Source of the DNA: CALVGQ01 sp964370435
GTDB lineage: Bacteria > Bacillota_I > Bacilli_A > Erysipelotrichales > Erysipelotrichaceae
NCBI GenBank assembly: GCA_964370435.1
Contig: CAYJJG010000007.1
Span: 13,981 to 77,980 of the forward strand
Direction of reading: 5' to 3'
Length of the DNA: 64,000 bases
The notes under the pieces were generated by a model, which saw only the letters and a list, made by a program, of their open reading frames with translations, searched no databases and was not told the origin of the DNA. How positions within the stretch are numbered: the stretch's first letter is position 1; each line of letters starts with the position of its first letter. The position numbers were made by a program, and so were the translations under genes. This document shows, piece by piece, positions 1-8,487 of this stretch.

Positions 1-45
1 TTGCAGTTCCCCTGTCTTGACTTACACATTATATCTAATAAGCAA

Positions 46-65
46 TAATAGTGCAAGCACTATTA
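46..65 (-). terminator. weak hairpin at the end of the regulator operon
   Basis: An inverted repeat, TAATAGTGC / GCACTATTA with a 2-nt loop, overlaps the stop codon of the membrane-protein gene. In the minus direction only a mixed T/A stretch follows, not a clean T-run, so termination is plausible but not certain. Confidence 0.4.
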
Positions 66-1568
66 GCCTTCACTTAAAGTGATTAAGGAGCCCTTAAAGT
101 AAGCTAGCACTTTGAAGCCTTCATTATTCATAATATTTACTGTAGTAAGAATATAATGAAAATGATATTGATTTAGTAATGATTTAAATTCATGATAATC
201 AACTATGCTTTGATCAACTAATATTGTTGTGAAATTATTTTTCTTCGCATACTCTAGTTGCGCCACAAGTATAGAAGTTACATCATCTTGTTTCATATTT
301 AAGCGATATAACTTTTTTACAAAGCTAAAGTACTTAAACTCCCTTTGTAATATAAACAAACCACTTGTTTCTTTAAACTGTTGTATTTCATAATAGTGCT
401 TAAATACTAATATAGTGTTTGCATTAACCTTAAATATTTCATTTTCCTCTTTGGTTAAATTCTTTCTAACTTTATTAATACGATAAAAACGCACTACAAT
501 CCAAATCATAAGTAATAGATAAAAACTATTATTAAATACTGTTTGTTCATTTTCAGATACATAAAAACGTTGTAATATCGAAGGTATCGAATACCCTAAA
601 CTATGCGTACTGAAACCATCATTCAGTGTCAAAATATAATGAATTAATGTTCTATTAATAAACTGGTAGTTATCAATAATCATTAAGGAGAATATGGTAA
701 TTATAATAATATAAATAATAAAGCTGTGAATCTTAAATCGTTTTTTAAAACTTAGATTAATCTTTCTTATGAAATGGATTATTTTTTCTATAAAAATACG
801 CTCAAATAGTTCTACTAATACATATAATCCTACACAAATGATAAATACAACTAAGGAATAAAAAACATATAAATCAATATTATTTAAAATATACACATAA
901 AAATCGTTGGCTCTTATGGCATGAGGGCTATTTAAGCTTTCTTCTATCAAAAAGAAGCTACTAACATGATTAGAATTTTTAAGAATGTCTACTTTACTAT
1001 GATTATTAAAACTCAACATACTACATATAACTTCATTTCTTCTACTTGTATATTGTAGCTCTTCATTCATCGCAAAGGTATTATCACTATAGATTCCTAT
1101 TACCTTTAGATAAAAAGTAATATCCCAACTAGATGCATCCTTAAATTCAATAATATCTCCTACCTCAATATTATTTTTATCTGCCAACACCTGTGAAATT
1201 ATACATTCATTTTGGTGTATTGGATAAGTTCCTTCAACAATCTTTCTATTGAATGCAACAAAATCATCAATCATCCTAGGATTTTCATAGAAATTTAATT
1301 TAAAGTAATCCTTATGCTCGCCACCTTGATTATCTAATACTATTCTATCTGATATTACTGCTAATGAAGTTGACTCTAATACCACATTTGTTGCTTCATA
1401 TTCTAATGCATTGTAGTTGTATTGTTGTTGATTAAAAAGTGCTTTTTCATCTTGATAAATAACAGTATAGTTTTCACTTAGCTTATCAAATTCATCATAG
1501 AAAATTTGACTGTAATATAAATTGTTGATAAACAATAAAATCACCGAAAATAAACAAGCTTTTATCAT
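63..1568 (-). CDS. MacB/FtsX-like membrane protein of a two-component operon
   Basis: This 501-residue protein is third in the response regulator-histidine kinase operon. It starts inside the kinase stop codon (ATGA overlap), so the two are translationally coupled. Visible are an N-terminal membrane segment (about 1-22), an extracytoplasmic region (about 23-230) and three further membrane segments (about 233-255, 281-300, 350-367), then a soluble C-terminal part of about 130 residues. Near residues 110-143 the stretch EGTYPIHQNECIISQ...VGDIIEF resembles the periplasmic core domain of MacB/FtsX-type ABC permeases. No ABC ATPase gene is adjacent and the C-terminal part does not look like a permease, so it may sense or transmit an envelope signal to the kinase rather than transport. 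The function is unknown and the domain call is tentative. Confidence 0.6.
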   Translation of the reverse strand: MIKACLFSVILLFINNLYYSQIFYDEFDKLSENYTVIYQDEKALFNQQQYNYNALEYEATNVVLESTSLAVISDRIVLDNQGGEHKDYFKLNFYENPRMIDDFVAFNRKIVEGTYPIHQNECIISQVLADKNNIEVGDIIEFKDASSWDITFYLKVIGIYSDNTFAMNEELQYTSRRNEVICSMLSFNNHSKVDILKNSNHVSSFFLIEESLNSPHAIRANDFYVYILNNIDLYVFYSLVVFIICVGLYVLVELFERIFIEKIIHFIRKINLSFKKRFKIHSFIIYIIIITIFSLMIIDNYQFINRTLIHYILTLNDGFSTHSLGYSIPSILQRFYVSENEQTVFNNSFYLLLMIWIVVRFYRINKVRKNLTKEENEIFKVNANTILVFKHYYEIQQFKETSGLFILQREFKYFSFVKKLYRLNMKQDDVTSILVAQLEYAKKNNFTTILVDQSIVDYHEFKSLLNQYHFHYILTTVNIMNNEGFKVLAYFKGSLITLSEG

Positions 1569-2461
1569 AATGGAAAACTCAAAATGATTTTAGTATACTC
1601 ATTATCTTTACTTTCTACCCATACAAAACCATTCATTAACTCTACTACATTTTTCACAAGATTTAAACCAATACCATAGCTATTCTCTTTTTGAAGATTA
1701 AATTGTTTATTAGCCTTAAAAGTTTCATTAATAATCTGATCACTCATTCCAATACCATGATCAATAACAGATATATTCACTCCATTAGTAACACCATGCA
1801 CCTTAACTATTATTTCTTTATTATTACCATACTTTATTGCATTATCAATTACATTACTAATAACACTATAAAGTAAAAAACGCTTCCCTTTAATTGTAGG
1901 AACACTATCAAAATCAAAAGTAATATTTTCATATTTTATCTTATATTCATCAATAATCTCTGCACATAGTAGTGCTAAATCAAGCTCTTCATTGAGTTCT
2001 ATACCTTCTACTGCGCTTAACGTTTGGATATCATTGATTGATTTATTAATTTTTAAAATTTGTTCAATAATTTCATTAGTATCACAATTAGACTCTATCA
2101 TTACTAAGGTTATCGCTAATTGATTTTTTAACTCATGAGAAATATAAGAATTAACTTGCTTAGCATTTTCTTGGTGGATATTAAATAGGTTAGCAATATT
2201 TTTAATTGCTGCTATTTGAAGCCCTTCGAAGTTACCTTTTTCTAATTGATATAATTCCTTCTTTAAATCTAGATGTTTTTTTATGATCCACTTTTTTAAA
2301 AAGTACTCGGCTGTCACCTGATAAATTATAAAAAACACAAGTAATAAAACATTTAACAATATACTCAGTAATATATTATCAAAAGCATAACTAAAAAAAA
2401 GATTTGAAAGCAAAAGTAGTATAGCTAAGACAACACTATTTAACCATCGGTATTTATACAT
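1565..2461 (-). CDS. sensor histidine kinase
   Basis: This 298-residue kinase has two N-terminal membrane segments (about 8-27 and 31-49) with almost no extracellular loop, as in intramembrane-sensing kinases. A HisKA-like helix follows with the phosphoacceptor in YISHELKNQL (His109). The ATPase domain has an N-box (NVIDNAIKYG, near 205), a G1 box (DHGIGMS) and a G2 box (YGIGLNLVKNVV). It overlaps the upstream response regulator by 22 nt and the downstream membrane protein by 4 nt. With so short an external loop, the signal probably comes through a partner, and the downstream membrane protein is the obvious candidate (inference). Confidence 0.9.
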   Translation of the reverse strand: MYKYRWLNSVVLAILLLLSNLFFSYAFDNILLSILLNVLLLVFFIIYQVTAEYFLKKWIIKKHLDLKKELYQLEKGNFEGLQIAAIKNIANLFNIHQENAKQVNSYISHELKNQLAITLVMIESNCDTNEIIEQILKINKSINDIQTLSAVEGIELNEELDLALLCAEIIDEYKIKYENITFDFDSVPTIKGKRFLLYSVISNVIDNAIKYGNNKEIIVKVHGVTNGVNISVIDHGIGMSDQIINETFKANKQFNLQKENSYGIGLNLVKNVVELMNGFVWVESKDNEYTKIILSFPL

Positions 2462-3120
2462 AAGCGATACCCCTTTCCCTTTATTCCTTCGATAGTAACT
2501 ACACCTTGACTACAATGGTGTAATTTTTTGCGAAGATTAGCAAAATGAACCCTTACCACAGAAGAAAAAGGGTTAAATTCAACATCATAAACATAGCTCA
2601 TCATTTCTTCACTGGATACATATTCAGGATAGTTAAGGGATAAATACTCTAAAATAGAATACTCTTTATTTGTTAACTGTAATTTATCTTCTTGGTAGTA
2701 TATTTCTTTTTGATTGCGAATAAGTTTTAATTCTCCTATGACTAATTCTTCAGTTGTTTTTCCATGAAATCTTCTTGAAACAGCATAGATTCGTGCTATT
2801 AACACCTCTAGTTTATACGGTTTAACAATATAGTCATCTGCACCTATTTCTAAACCTGTAATAATGGTATCACTACTATCTCTTGCAGAAACGATGATGA
2901 CAGGAACATCACTTTCTTTTCTTAATGTTTTTAATATTTCTAAGCCATCATAATCTGGTAAATTCAAATCTAAAATAACAATAGAAAAAGTTTCATATGA
3001 TAGTAAATCAAGAGCCTCTTCACCATTATTGGCTATCGACACTAAAAAACCTTTTTCTTTTAATGATTTTGAACATTGATTCGCTAATAACACTTCATCT
3101 TCTATTAATAATACACGCAT
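2440..3120 (-). CDS. OmpR-family response regulator
   Basis: The receiver domain carries the acidic pair (IEDE), the phospho-accepting Asp in VILDLNLPDYDG (about residue 51 from the chosen start) and the conserved Lys of IVKPY. The C-terminal winged helix ends in GIKGKGYRL, typical of OmpR/PhoB regulators. Two in-frame ATGs lie 6 nt apart (3126 and 3120). The AAGGG ribosome binding site is only 1-2 nt from the first but about 7 nt from the second, so 3120 was chosen. It is the first gene of the operon with the kinase and the membrane protein. Candidate binding repeats lie in the divergent region just upstream. Confidence 0.92.
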   Translation of the reverse strand: MRVLLIEDEVLLANQCSKSLKEKGFLVSIANNGEEALDLLSYETFSIVILDLNLPDYDGLEILKTLRKESDVPVIIVSARDSSDTIITGLEIGADDYIVKPYKLEVLIARIYAVSRRFHGKTTEELVIGELKLIRNQKEIYYQEDKLQLTNKEYSILEYLSLNYPEYVSSEEMMSYVYDVEFNPFSSVVRVHFANLRKKLHHCSQGVVTIEGIKGKGYRLCINTDG

Positions 3121-3184
3121 ACCCATACCCTTATTTTTTATTTTATAGTAACAAATTTAATATTTTTTGTCATTAGTGAATTTC

Positions 3185-3224
3185 TTAACGAAGAATTAAC
3201 GCACACTATGTTATTTTTTTAACA
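3185..3224. promoter_or_regulatory. PhoP-like direct repeats, candidate response-regulator box
   Basis: TTAACG occurs at 3185-3190 and again at 3196-3201, an 11-bp period with a 5-bp gap. A further TTAACA is at 3219-3224, close to three more periods on. OmpR-family regulators such as Bacillus PhoP bind TTAACA-like repeats with this period. The site lies between the regulator operon and the divergent lipoprotein gene, where TATGTT at 3207-3212 could be a -10 element without a good -35. Assignment to this regulator is inference. Confidence 0.45.
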
Positions 3225-3256
3225 AGGTGTAATTACCTTAGGAGGACAGAAGTTTA

Positions 3257-4672
3257 ATGAAAAAGTTATTAGTCTTATTATTAACTCTTGTGCTTGTGAG
3301 CGGTTGTACAACAGCTAGTGAACCAAGCACATCAACTGAAGGCTCTTCTGCAGCAACATTCCAACAACAATGTAGTGACATTGGAGTTGAAGTTGTTTAT
3401 GAAGATCCAAACGCACCACTTGCAGCATGGAAAGCAACTATCGCTGAAGAAACTGAATCAGATTTAGTAGCAGACTTTGACACTATGGCAGGGGCATCAT
3501 TAGGTACTACTTATATGTCAACTAGTCAAATTGCTGGAACAATGAAAACATTTGAACAATTTGCAGATCGTCAAAACCAAAAAGTAAAAAGCTATAACTG
3601 GTATCCAATTGCTCAAGCAGCAAATATGCGTACTGGTTTATATTATGAAGTAGTAGATGCAGAAGTTAGCTCTCTTGAACAAGCTTGTGCATTACCTGAA
3701 GCAAAATATATTACTACACCATTACCAGCAGACATCAGTGAAGAAAACACATACAAATTAGCTGCTCTATTAGGATTCCCAGGAGTTGAATTATTTGTTG
3801 CACCAGATGTACGTTGGCACGATGACTACGAAGGTAGCGGATATGGTAAATTAGTTAATGGTGATGAAAATGGACTATTAGGAACAAACAGTTCTTATTT
3901 ACGTCAAATTGGATTCATGATGCAACCAGCTAGTGACCCATATAACTATTCTGGAGAAGATCGTTATGTTCACATTATCAATATCGGTAATCATGCAGTA
4001 ACTACTACGTATATGGATCCTACTACAATGATGAGAGTAGAAGAAGGTACTGAAGGCGCTGTTGCTTACGAAATTGATCCAATTGAAACAACTGCAAAAT
4101 CAGCAGTAATGAATGCTAATATGCGTACTCTTTATGTAGAAACAGATGCTAGTGGATTCTTCGGAGCTGGTGGTTCTGTATTCTCTGAAATCTCTTATTT
4201 AGTAGACTACGATGCACTTGTATTCTTTAATCAAGTAACAGCTGGATTACCAATTTGTATGTCAGATAGTACTGAACAACAAATCAAACTTTACCCTGAA
4301 CAAGAATTAAGCCCATATATTGGACAAGATTATAATGATCAAGGTGATTGGGAAAATGGTAACCAAGCTTGGACAAGATCTTGGTTAATGGAAGACCGCG
4401 AAACAGCTGGTACTACACTAGAAGCTGGAACAATCAATGCTAACTTATTAGCTAATGGTACTGTTGAAGCACCTGCAGTATTCCCTAGCAAAGAAGCATT
4501 TATTCAAGCTTGTAGAGATGGAGATATCAACTACATGGATTTATATGCTTCAAAAGGAGCTATAATGCCAACTGAAGGTATCTATAGTGATGCTAATCCT
4601 GATGGAAGAGTAGAACTTGTAGTAACTAACTTCGATTTAGTATTAGTTGCTGATAAAGCTTACTATCGTTAA
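3257..4672 (+). CDS. large secreted lipoprotein of unknown function
   Basis: This 471-residue protein begins with a lipoprotein signal peptide, MKKLLVLLLTLVLVSGC, with Cys17 as the expected lipidation site. The mature part is acidic and rich in Thr, Ala and aromatic residues, with no catalytic motif that I recognise. Codon choice is strongly biased to a few A/T-ending codons, as in highly expressed genes, and AGGAGG precedes the start by 11 nt. The gene is monocistronic, divergent from the response-regulator operon and followed by a strong bidirectional terminator. An abundant surface lipoprotein controlled by the adjacent two-component system is the simplest reading, but both points are inference. 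Confidence 0.8.
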   Translation: MKKLLVLLLTLVLVSGCTTASEPSTSTEGSSAATFQQQCSDIGVEVVYEDPNAPLAAWKATIAEETESDLVADFDTMAGASLGTTYMSTSQIAGTMKTFEQFADRQNQKVKSYNWYPIAQAANMRTGLYYEVVDAEVSSLEQACALPEAKYITTPLPADISEENTYKLAALLGFPGVELFVAPDVRWHDDYEGSGYGKLVNGDENGLLGTNSSYLRQIGFMMQPASDPYNYSGEDRYVHIINIGNHAVTTTYMDPTTMMRVEEGTEGAVAYEIDPIETTAKSAVMNANMRTLYVETDASGFFGAGGSVFSEISYLVDYDALVFFNQVTAGLPICMSDSTEQQIKLYPEQELSPYIGQDYNDQGDWENGNQAWTRSWLMEDRETAGTTLEAGTINANLLANGTVEAPAVFPSKEAFIQACRDGDINYMDLYASKGAIMPTEGIYSDANPDGRVELVVTNFDLVLVADKAYYR

Positions 4673-4674
4673 TC

Positions 4675-4706
4675 AAAAAAGCTATGACAAATGTCATAGC
4701 TTTTTT
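4675..4706. terminator. bidirectional terminator between lipoprotein gene and lpdA
   Basis: A perfect 8-bp stem (GCTATGAC / GTCATAGC, 4-nt loop, 4681-4700) is flanked by six A on the left and six T on the right. It can terminate both the lipoprotein gene and the convergent gcv operon, whose last stop codon overlaps the T-run. Confidence 0.9.
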
Positions 4707-6066
4707 AGTCTACTTTATCACATGCTAAATGAAGTACTTCTTTTATTGATTCACTAAAGGTTGGATGAGGATAAACGGATTTATTTAAATCATTTAAGGA
4801 TAGTTTACTATTAATGGCTTGTACGAAAAAGAAAATCATATCCGTAGCATGAGCGCACATAAGTATAGCACCAATAATTGTTTTATCTTCGATGTTCACA
4901 ATAATCTTCACAAATCCTCGCGGCTGATTCGATAAAGTGTTCTTTCCATTAGCTGCCGTTGGAACCTTAAAAGCTTTTGCAACGATTTTTAACTCATTTG
5001 CTTCTTCTAGTGTTAATCCAACACTGGCTATTTCAGGATGAGTATAAATGCAACTAGCTAGAGTATCACAGTTAACAGCCTTTTCAATATTCAACATGGC
5101 GCAAACTGCATTAATTCCTTGAGCACTAGCTAAATGAGCTAATTGTATTTTAGAAGAAACATCACCAATCGCATAAATATTATCAATATTGGTTTTAAAG
5201 TTAGTATCCACTAATATACGTTTATCATCAACTGCTAAGTTAATCTTATCGCAATATAAATTTTTAAAATTAGCTTTACGCCCTGTTGCCAATAACACTT
5301 TATCACATACGATACTTACTTCTTCATCCTTAACTTTAACTATTAAAGTATTGTTTTTTTCAATGCGTAGTACTGTTGTTTTATTAAGTACTTCAATGCC
5401 CTGGCTCTTAAACTGCATCTTGATACTTTGACCAATTTCTTTATCTAATGTAGATAATAAACCATCAGCCATTTCAATTAGAGTAACTTTAGTTCCAAGT
5501 GCTGCATACATTGCTGCAAACTCACAACCAATTACTCCTCCACCTACAATTGCCAAATGTGTTATGGGTTCAACATTGTCTAACAAGGAGTCACTAGTCA
5601 TTAGCTCAATATTTTCGTGCCCTTGAATATTTAATTTTATAGGTGTGCTACCTGTAGCAATAAGAATGAATTTACTGCTTTTATTTTCATTATTAACACA
5701 TACAATATGATTATCAATAATTTGTGCTTGTCCATAGCGCACTTCCACTTTATTTTTTTTAAGTAATGTTTCAATACCACTTCTTAATCTCATTACTACT
5801 TCATTTTTATGGGTATGCATTTGCTTTAAATCGATGCTATAATCATTCACTTGTATTCCCGATATAGCACCTTCTTTAATAGCTTCAATGCTTTTCACTG
5901 CATGAAGATACGTTTTTGTAGGAATACATCCTCTATTTAAACATGTCCCTCCTAAGGAATCTTTTTCGATTAACAGGGTCTTCAATCCTTTTTTAGCCGC
6001 AAATATTGCAGCATCATATCCTCCAGGTCCTGCTCCTATAACAATCAAGTCATATTGATAATCCAT
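4705..6066 (-). CDS. lpdA: dihydrolipoyl dehydrogenase (L protein)
   Basis: A 453-residue flavoprotein disulfide reductase that reoxidises the dihydrolipoyl arm of GcvH, reducing NAD. Visible are the FAD motif GAGPGGY (11-17), the redox-active pair in GGTCLNRGCIPTK (Cys42, Cys47), the NAD-binding GGGVIGCEFA, the second FAD contact AIGDVS and the C-terminal YPHPTFSE holding the catalytic His. There is no N-terminal lipoyl domain, unlike some clostridial Lpd proteins. It is the last gene of the glycine cleavage operon; its start overlaps the lplA stop by 1 nt. No pyruvate dehydrogenase genes are nearby, so it probably serves glycine cleavage here. Confidence 0.95.
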   Translation of the reverse strand: MDYQYDLIVIGAGPGGYDAAIFAAKKGLKTLLIEKDSLGGTCLNRGCIPTKTYLHAVKSIEAIKEGAISGIQVNDYSIDLKQMHTHKNEVVMRLRSGIETLLKKNKVEVRYGQAQIIDNHIVCVNNENKSSKFILIATGSTPIKLNIQGHENIELMTSDSLLDNVEPITHLAIVGGGVIGCEFAAMYAALGTKVTLIEMADGLLSTLDKEIGQSIKMQFKSQGIEVLNKTTVLRIEKNNTLIVKVKDEEVSIVCDKVLLATGRKANFKNLYCDKINLAVDDKRILVDTNFKTNIDNIYAIGDVSSKIQLAHLASAQGINAVCAMLNIEKAVNCDTLASCIYTHPEIASVGLTLEEANELKIVAKAFKVPTAANGKNTLSNQPRGFVKIIVNIEDKTIIGAILMCAHATDMIFFFVQAINSKLSLNDLNKSVYPHPTFSESIKEVLHLACDKVD

Positions 6067-7061
6067 TATAGTCCCTCCTTATTTAACCAATCTAGTACAT
6101 CATTTTTCATTTCAGTTAATTGTTCATCTACTTTAATTGTTGATACTCTCTTTGTCACTTCATAAACATTATATGGACAATCTTTAAGAATACTTTTAAG
6201 CTCTTCAATAAAGTTTAACTCTAGGGCATCACAGTAAACTTGATACTCCTGTATAATACCTTTATTCACATCGAAATATATTTGTAATTCTCCCCATGAA
6301 AAACGGGTACTAATTTCTTTTCTAAAAGGAATTTTAACTCCAAGTATCCATGCCTCACTACTTAAATGTTGCACATGTTGTTTGAACTGTTCATCTATTA
6401 ATGTTGAAACAGCGATATTAATACTTGGTAATTTATAAACCTTTTCAAATGCCATTACAATCTTTTCAATTAATAATTTTACTGTTATTGTAGGGTAAAA
6501 TTCTTTTAGATTAGCAACCCTTGAGCGCACTGAATCAACTCCTTTAGACTGGAGTTTCTCAATAGATGGATTAAGATATTTTTGCATTTTCTTAGTATCA
6601 ACATCTATTAATAATGTACCGTGATGGCAGCTTACAAGGGGTGTATGTGAAAAAGCATTACCCGATATTTTTCTACCCATGACACAAACATCATTTCTTC
6701 CACTTATTTCTACCTCGATACCTAATTCTTTTAATGCATGTTGAATTACTGATAATTGTTTAACAACATCATAATTTTCTTTATAAGCAATAAAGGTAAA
6801 ATTAAGATTTCCCAAATCTTGATATACCGCACCACCACCAGAATATCTTCTTGCTAAGATACCTTGATCCTTGTGTAGCTGATCAACATGACATTCTTTC
6901 CATGCATTTTGATTTTTTCCAATAACCACTGTATGGGCACACTGCCACAAATAAAGAATACACTCGGTATGCTCTACTCGACTTATTAGTCGTTGTTCTA
7001 AAGCTAAATTAAAATAGGGATTATGATTATCTTGAACTACTATTTTTAGTGTTTTAATCAT
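6066..7061 (-). CDS. lplA: lipoate-protein ligase A
   Basis: A 331-residue LplA with the family signature RRYSGGGAVYQDLGN followed by FTF, the upstream KNQNAW motif and a C-terminal accessory domain (about 250-331), so it resembles the full-length two-domain ligase. It activates free lipoate with ATP and transfers it to a lysine of acceptor proteins. Its place between gcvPB (8-nt overlap) and lpdA (1-nt overlap) indicates that GcvH Lys64 is the main substrate. No lipA/lipB is seen in the window, consistent with scavenging lipoate, although those genes could lie elsewhere. Confidence 0.95.
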   Translation of the reverse strand: MIKTLKIVVQDNHNPYFNLALEQRLISRVEHTECILYLWQCAHTVVIGKNQNAWKECHVDQLHKDQGILARRYSGGGAVYQDLGNLNFTFIAYKENYDVVKQLSVIQHALKELGIEVEISGRNDVCVMGRKISGNAFSHTPLVSCHHGTLLIDVDTKKMQKYLNPSIEKLQSKGVDSVRSRVANLKEFYPTITVKLLIEKIVMAFEKVYKLPSINIAVSTLIDEQFKQHVQHLSSEAWILGVKIPFRKEISTRFSWGELQIYFDVNKGIIQEYQVYCDALELNFIEELKSILKDCPYNVYEVTKRVSTIKVDEQLTEMKNDVLDWLNKEGL

Positions 7062-8487
7062 CTTGTTTATCGAAGTGGTAGCGCACTATTGGATTTCTAG
7101 CTGCACTAACCTCATCCGGTCTTGAAATAGGTGTAGTATTAGGGGTGTTATGAATATACTCACTATCTTGTTTAGCACGCTCTACAATTGCTTTAAATAC
7201 AGCAATGGCTTCATCCAAGGTTTCTTTTGACTCAGTTTCCGTTGGCTCTACCATTAAAGCCTCTATAACAGTTAACGGAAAATACATTGTAGGGGGATGG
7301 ATACCATAATCTAATAAAGCCTTAGATACATCCATTGCACTAATTCCATATTCTTTTTTAAGTGGTTCTAAAGTCATTACAAACTCGTGCATACAAAGAC
7401 CCTCAGTGGCCATAGCATAAGTATCACTAAGTTTACTCTTCATATAATTAGCGTTTAATACCGCTTGTATAGCCACTTCTTTAATACCTTCTTTTCCAAG
7501 TGATAAAGCATAGGTTAGCGCTTTTAAAGTCACAGCTACATTACCATAATTTGCCTTTACTCTACCCATCGAATGCTTACTTAAAATCATTTCATTATCA
7601 CTTATAATCGCATTAGGTAAGAAAGGTGCTAAAAAAGCTTTACAACCTACTGGTCCACTCCCTGGACCACCACCACCATGGGGAGTTGAAAATGTTTTAT
7701 GAAGATTAAGATGTACGATATCAAAACCCATATCTCCTGGGCGTACTATACCCATAATTGCATTAAGGTTTGCACCATCATAATAATTAATACCACCAGC
7801 GTCATGAACAATCTTAGTAATTTCTAAAATATTTTTATCAAATAATCCTAAAGTATTTGGATTAGTTAGCATTAATCCAGCTGTATTATCATCGACAGCT
7901 TCTTTTAATTTTTCAACATCAACATAACCCTCTGGTGTAGAAGGAATGTTAACGATAGTATAACCACACATAGTAGCACTTGCTGGATTAGTTCCATGTG
8001 CAGAATCTGGTACAATAATTTTAGTGCGATGATCGTTATTGTTAAAATGATGATAAGCTTTCATAAGTAAAATGCCTGCAAATTCACCATGCGCACCAGC
8101 TGCTGGCTGAAAACTCATCGCATCCATTCCCGTAATTTCAGAAAATACTTCTTCAGCTAAAGATAAAGCTTCAATACTACCACCAACAGTATCTATTGGC
8201 TGTAATGGATGTATTTCACTAAATCCACTTAAACTAGCCACTACTTCATTAATCTTAGGATTATACTTCATGGTACAAGAACCTAAAGGATAAAACCCAT
8301 CATTAACACCATGAGTCTTTTTAGCTAAGGCAGTATAATGACGTGATAAATCACTTTCTTGAACCTCAGGAAGACGGCAAACTGCTTTTCTTTTTAATGT
8401 TGGATCAATGCTTATTTCTTCAACATCAAACTCAGGAAGCAGCTCATTATAGCGTCCTTCCCTACTTATTTCAAACAATAAACTCAT
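7054..8487 (-). CDS. gcvPB: glycine dehydrogenase (decarboxylating) subunit 2
   Basis: A 477-residue PLP-dependent subunit of split P protein. The Schiff-base lysine is Lys264 in HLNLHKTFSTPHGGGGPG; the glycine-rich loop that follows is diagnostic, as are FYPLGSCTMKYNP (66-78) and the DSAHGTNPASA motif. With GcvPA it decarboxylates glycine and passes the aminomethyl group to lipoyl-GcvH. The start overlaps the gcvPA stop by 4 nt and the stop overlaps lplA by 8 nt, so the operon is tightly coupled. Length and motifs are complete. Confidence 0.97.
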   Translation of the reverse strand: MSLLFEISREGRYNELLPEFDVEEISIDPTLKRKAVCRLPEVQESDLSRHYTALAKKTHGVNDGFYPLGSCTMKYNPKINEVVASLSGFSEIHPLQPIDTVGGSIEALSLAEEVFSEITGMDAMSFQPAAGAHGEFAGILLMKAYHHFNNNDHRTKIIVPDSAHGTNPASATMCGYTIVNIPSTPEGYVDVEKLKEAVDDNTAGLMLTNPNTLGLFDKNILEITKIVHDAGGINYYDGANLNAIMGIVRPGDMGFDIVHLNLHKTFSTPHGGGGPGSGPVGCKAFLAPFLPNAIISDNEMILSKHSMGRVKANYGNVAVTLKALTYALSLGKEGIKEVAIQAVLNANYMKSKLSDTYAMATEGLCMHEFVMTLEPLKKEYGISAMDVSKALLDYGIHPPTMYFPLTVIEALMVEPTETESKETLDEAIAVFKAIVERAKQDSEYIHNTPNTTPISRPDEVSAARNPIVRYHFDKQDD

